A stretch of 64,000 nt of DNA from Planctomycetota bacterium. GTDB taxonomy: Bacteria > Planctomycetota > UBA1135 > GCA-002686595. The translations under genes were made by a program, and so were the position numbers. The DNA lies in assembly GCA_947484275.1 (NCBI GenBank), contig CANKOY010000005.1, forward strand, positions 29,766 to 93,765, written 5' to 3'. Below, in pieces: positions 61,453 through 64,000 of the stretch (position 1 is the first letter of the stretch; each line of letters starts with the position of its first letter). Under the pieces are notes generated by a model. The model searched no databases. It was not told the origin of the DNA and saw nothing but the letters and a program-made list of their open reading frames with translations.

Positions 61453-61535
61453 CTCCCCATGCTGGCCAAAGGCCGCAAAATGGAACGCGCACCGCGCACC
61501 CAGGCGCGTGGCTGGCCCGTCGTGCCGCGCGCAGC

Positions 61536-62570
61536 ATGAAGCGCCTGCGCATTCTCGTCCTGATGCACGAGGACCTCGTGCCGCCGGCTTCGATCGAGGG
61601 GCTGAGTGAAAAACAATTTCAGCCCTTCCGCACGGAATGGCACGTGATCGCAGGCCTCGACGCCCTGGGACACGAAGTGCATCAAATCGGCGTGCACGAC
61701 GATCTGCGCCCGCTGCGAGAAGCGATTGAAACGCTGAAGCCCGACGCCGTCTTCAATCTCCTGGAGGAATTCCACGGCGTGACGATGTACGGCCAGGCGG
61801 TGATCAGCTTTGTCGAACTGATGCGCGCGCCCTACACCGGCTCAAACCCGCGCGGGCTGATGCTCTCGCGCGACAAGGTGCTGGCCAAGAAAATCATGGC
61901 CTACCATCGGCTGCCGATTCCGCGCTTCGCCATGTTCCCCGTGGGCGCCAAGGCGCGGCTCCCGGGGCGACTGGGCCTGCCGTTGCTTGTGAAATCCACC
62001 CTGGAAAGCGCCTCGCTCGGGATTTCCCAGGCCTCGATCGTGCGCTCCACGGACAAGCTCGCCGAGCGGGTGAATTTCATGCACGAGTCCTTTGGCACGG
62101 ACGTCATGGCCGAGGAGTACATCGAAGGCCGCGAGCTGTACTTAGGCGTGCTCGGCAACAATCGTCTAGAGACGTTCCCGGTCTGGGAAATGCGCTTCAA
62201 TGAATGGGATCCCGACGTCCCGCGCATCGCCACGGCCAAGGTGAAGTGGGACCTCGAGTACCAGCGCCGCCACGGAATCGTCACGGGCGCGGCAACGGAT
62301 TTGCCCGATGGCGTCGAGCGCGAAATCGCGCGGCTGACGAAGATCGCCTACAGAGCCCTGGGCCTGTCGGGCTACGCGCGCGCGGACTGGCGCTTGGCGC
62401 CCGATGGCAAGGTCCACTTGTTGGAGCTCAACGCCAATCCCGACCTGTGCATCGATGAAGACTTCGCCGATTCCGCCAAGGCCGGCGGCGTCGATTACGA
62501 AATGCTGCTGCAGCGCATCCTGAACCTCGGGCTGAACTACCGCCCAGCGTGGAAGCGTACTGAGGAGTGA
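61536..62570 (+). CDS. D-alanine-D-alanine ligase-like ATP-grasp protein
   Basis: 344 residues from MKRLRILVLMHEDLVPP. It shows the D-Ala-D-Ala-ligase-type order: AVFNLLEEFHGVTMYGQAVI and PYTGSNPRGLMLSRDKVLAK, LPLLVKSTLESASLGISQAS, EEYIEGRELYLGVLGNNRLE for the ATP-grasp region, and a final metal/substrate loop LLELNANPDLCIDEDFADS. The usual ending of Ddl (ENTIPGMT) differs, so it may ligate a different amino acid or peptide. Not part of a peptidoglycan cluster here. It diverges from the Cys-rich gene. Confidence 0.75.
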   Translation: MKRLRILVLMHEDLVPPASIEGLSEKQFQPFRTEWHVIAGLDALGHEVHQIGVHDDLRPLREAIETLKPDAVFNLLEEFHGVTMYGQAVISFVELMRAPYTGSNPRGLMLSRDKVLAKKIMAYHRLPIPRFAMFPVGAKARLPGRLGLPLLVKSTLESASLGISQASIVRSTDKLAERVNFMHESFGTDVMAEEYIEGRELYLGVLGNNRLETFPVWEMRFNEWDPDVPRIATAKVKWDLEYQRRHGIVTGAATDLPDGVEREIARLTKIAYRALGLSGYARADWRLAPDGKVHLLELNANPDLCIDEDFADSAKAGGVDYEMLLQRILNLGLNYRPAWKRTEE

Positions 62571-62632
62571 CGTAACGCGAACGCAGTCAGGTGATTTCGG
62601 CCGGGGATCCGATGATCCGCTCCGGAATGAAT

Positions 62633-64000
62633 TCAACTGACTTCATAGGCGCCGCCCTCGTCCTGGCGTTCGCGGTGCTCCACGTAGGTCGCCGTCACGA
62701 TGTCACCCATCACGTTGACCACCGTGCGGCCCATGTCGAGGATCCGATCGACGCCGAGGATGATCGCGATGCCGTTGGGCGGCACGCCGACCTGGGACAT
62801 GATCGTCATCAACAGCGGCAACGAACCGCCGGGAACTCCCGCGGCACCCACGGCGGAGATGACCGCCAGGATTACAACCAGCACTTGATCGCCGAGGTCG
62901 AGTTCGATGCCGAACACCTGGGCGACGAACAGAACCACCGCGCCTTCGAAAAGCGCTGTGCCATTCATGTTGATCGTCGCACCCAGGGGCAGGACGAAGC
63001 CGGCCACGGAGGGGCGCACGCCCAGGGACTCCTTCGCCACGCGCAGGGACGTCGGCAAGGTTGCGTTCGACGAACTCGTCGAAAGCGCAGTGGCCATGAT
63101 CGGCACGCACTTCCGCAAGAACGGGCCGGGCTTGATCTTGACCAGGAGCCGCAACAACAGCGGGTAGAACAGGAAGATCTGCACGAGGTAGCACGCGAGC
63201 ACCAAGCCCATGTAGAAGGACAACTTCGACAACAGCCCCAGGCCGAACTTGGAAGTCACGGTGAAGATCAGGCAGAACACCGCGATCGGAGCGAGCTTCA
63301 TCACCAGACCGACGATGCCCACCATCGCTTCCGCCAAGGTCGAAAGCCACGACAGCATGACGCGCCGTCGTTCGTCGGCGATCTGCGTCAACGCGACGCC
63401 AAACAGCAGCGAGAACAAGATCAACGGCAACATGTCCCCCAGTCGCGAGGGCACCTTGCCCAAGTCGCTGGCCTTGGTCGCCTGACCGCCGACCACGGAG
63501 GCCAGCAAGTTCCTGGGCAGGAACATGTCGAGCACCCTGTCCGAGAACTCCTTGGTGGTCTGGGTCTCGTTCGATGCCGCGATCGCGCCCTGCTTGCTGG
63601 CATCGCCGCCGAATTCCTCCATCAATTCCTGGCGCGTGGCGACGTCGAACCCTCGGCCTGGATTGAACATGTTGAGCACGAACAACCCGAGCACGGCGGA
63701 GACGATGCTCGTCAGCGCGAACATCATCATCGTGCGCCCGCCGAGCGAGCCGAGCTTGCGCAGGTTCGGCAATTCACCGACGCCCGTAGCCAGCGACGCG
63801 AACACCAGCGGCATCACCACCAGCATCAGGCCGCGCAGGAAAATCTGGCCGATCGGATAGGCGACGCCGTCGGATATGCGCGTCAGCCACTCGCGACCGT
63901 CACCGGTCTCGCCCACCACGGCGTTGGCCCCCGCTCCGCACGCGGCGCCCGCCAAGAGCGCAAACAGAATTGTCCAGTGCGAGGAACGGGTCGCGGTGGT
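62633..64000 (-). CDS. Dicarboxylate/amino acid:cation symporter, 5' partial
   Basis: The frame is open to the end of the window, where codons for HWTILFALLAGAACGAGANAV continue upstream of position 63955, so the true start is outside. At least 455 residues are visible. SDF-family motifs are ATALSTSSSNATLPTSLRVAK (the Ser-rich re-entrant loop), VLPLGATINMNGTALFEGA (the NMDGT-like metal and substrate motif) and LGVDRILDMGRTVVNVMGD. These transporters import C4-dicarboxylates or acidic amino acids with Na+ or H+. The substrate cannot be set from sequence. Confidence 0.9.
   Translation of the reverse strand, partial: TTATRSSHWTILFALLAGAACGAGANAVVGETGDGREWLTRISDGVAYPIGQIFLRGLMLVVMPLVFASLATGVGELPNLRKLGSLGGRTMMMFALTSIVSAVLGLFVLNMFNPGRGFDVATRQELMEEFGGDASKQGAIAASNETQTTKEFSDRVLDMFLPRNLLASVVGGQATKASDLGKVPSRLGDMLPLILFSLLFGVALTQIADERRRVMLSWLSTLAEAMVGIVGLVMKLAPIAVFCLIFTVTSKFGLGLLSKLSFYMGLVLACYLVQIFLFYPLLLRLLVKIKPGPFLRKCVPIMATALSTSSSNATLPTSLRVAKESLGVRPSVAGFVLPLGATINMNGTALFEGAVVLFVAQVFGIELDLGDQVLVVILAVISAVGAAGVPGGSLPLLMTIMSQVGVPPNGIAIILGVDRILDMGRTVVNVMGDIVTATYVEHRERQDEGGAYEVS

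Noticed and set aside
1..64000. CRISPR array or rRNA operon
   Set aside because: No regularly spaced direct repeats and no rRNA signature were seen on reading both strands.

Overview
The window is a GC-rich, gene-dense bacterial chromosome segment. Its gene content points to the phylum Planctomycetota: large secreted PQQ-like and prenyltransferase-repeat proteins beside a coiled-coil/DUF4175-like membrane cluster, futalosine-pathway menaquinone genes (mqnC, mqnE), several sulfatase/alkaline-phosphatase-type proteins, carboxypeptidase-regulatory-like domain proteins, an HDOD protein, and a very large Ser/Thr kinase with AAA and TPR parts. Both ends of the window cut a gene. No rRNA, tRNA or CRISPR array was found.

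Layout. 1-14694 (+) is one co-directional block of envelope and periplasmic genes: a glutamine-amidotransferase-like membrane protein (5' end missing), a 1515-aa beta-propeller protein, two paralogous prenyltransferase-repeat proteins with the same C-terminus, a DUF4175-like membrane protein, a 986-aa coiled-coil protein and a small Pro/Gly-rich secreted protein. 14702-21702 (-) carries a HEAT/TPR-type protein, rlmI, and a thiS-thiG-CPBP protease-gamma carbonic anhydrase-larE run with GTGA overlaps. 22047-26595 (+) is nusA-infB-rbfA without rimP or truB beside it. 26526-29833 (-) has an HDOD gene, a decayed copy of part of it, and cysS. 30020-37151 (+) has the kinase-AAA-TPR protein and then a compact module: an outer-membrane porin, an FMN-binding/ApbE fusion and a four-helix, four-histidine membrane protein. 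Its promoter has a perfect Fur-box-like palindrome filling the -35/-10 spacer. 37057-40646 has an LPS-type kinase, a heptosyltransferase-family protein and an RNA 2'-phosphotransferase with a long RGG/RDR-rich tail. 40647-42066 is mostly non-coding. 42067-49486 has two alkaline-phosphatase-superfamily proteins, a Cna/carboxypeptidase-regulatory protein, a MATE transporter and a FabZ-like dehydratase. 49496-57923 has an archaeal/eukaryotic-type Pus10, lgt, an RNase HII-like protein, a UDP-galactopyranose-mutase-like flavoprotein, glyS, mqnC and mqnE. 57934-58095 is a non-autonomous inverted-repeat element (MITE). 58095-64000 has a phosphoesterase, a carboxypeptidase-regulatory-like protein, a small Cys-rich secreted protein, an ATP-grasp ligase and a cation:dicarboxylate/amino-acid symporter cut by the window edge.

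The best candidate for an under-described system is the 33735-37151 module. A probable iron-responsive promoter drives a porin, a protein that both carries the flavinylation motif (AGATMS) and contains the ApbE flavin transferase, and a probable di-haem b-type cytochrome. Together these look like an extracytoplasmic flavin-based electron-transfer or ferric-reductase unit. Other points of interest are Pus10 in a bacterium whose nusA-infB-rbfA cluster lacks the usual adjacent truB, the RGG-tailed KptA, the tandem HDOD remnant, the MITE abutting a stop codon, a terminator-like hairpin in the nusA leader, and repeated signs of leaderless transcription.
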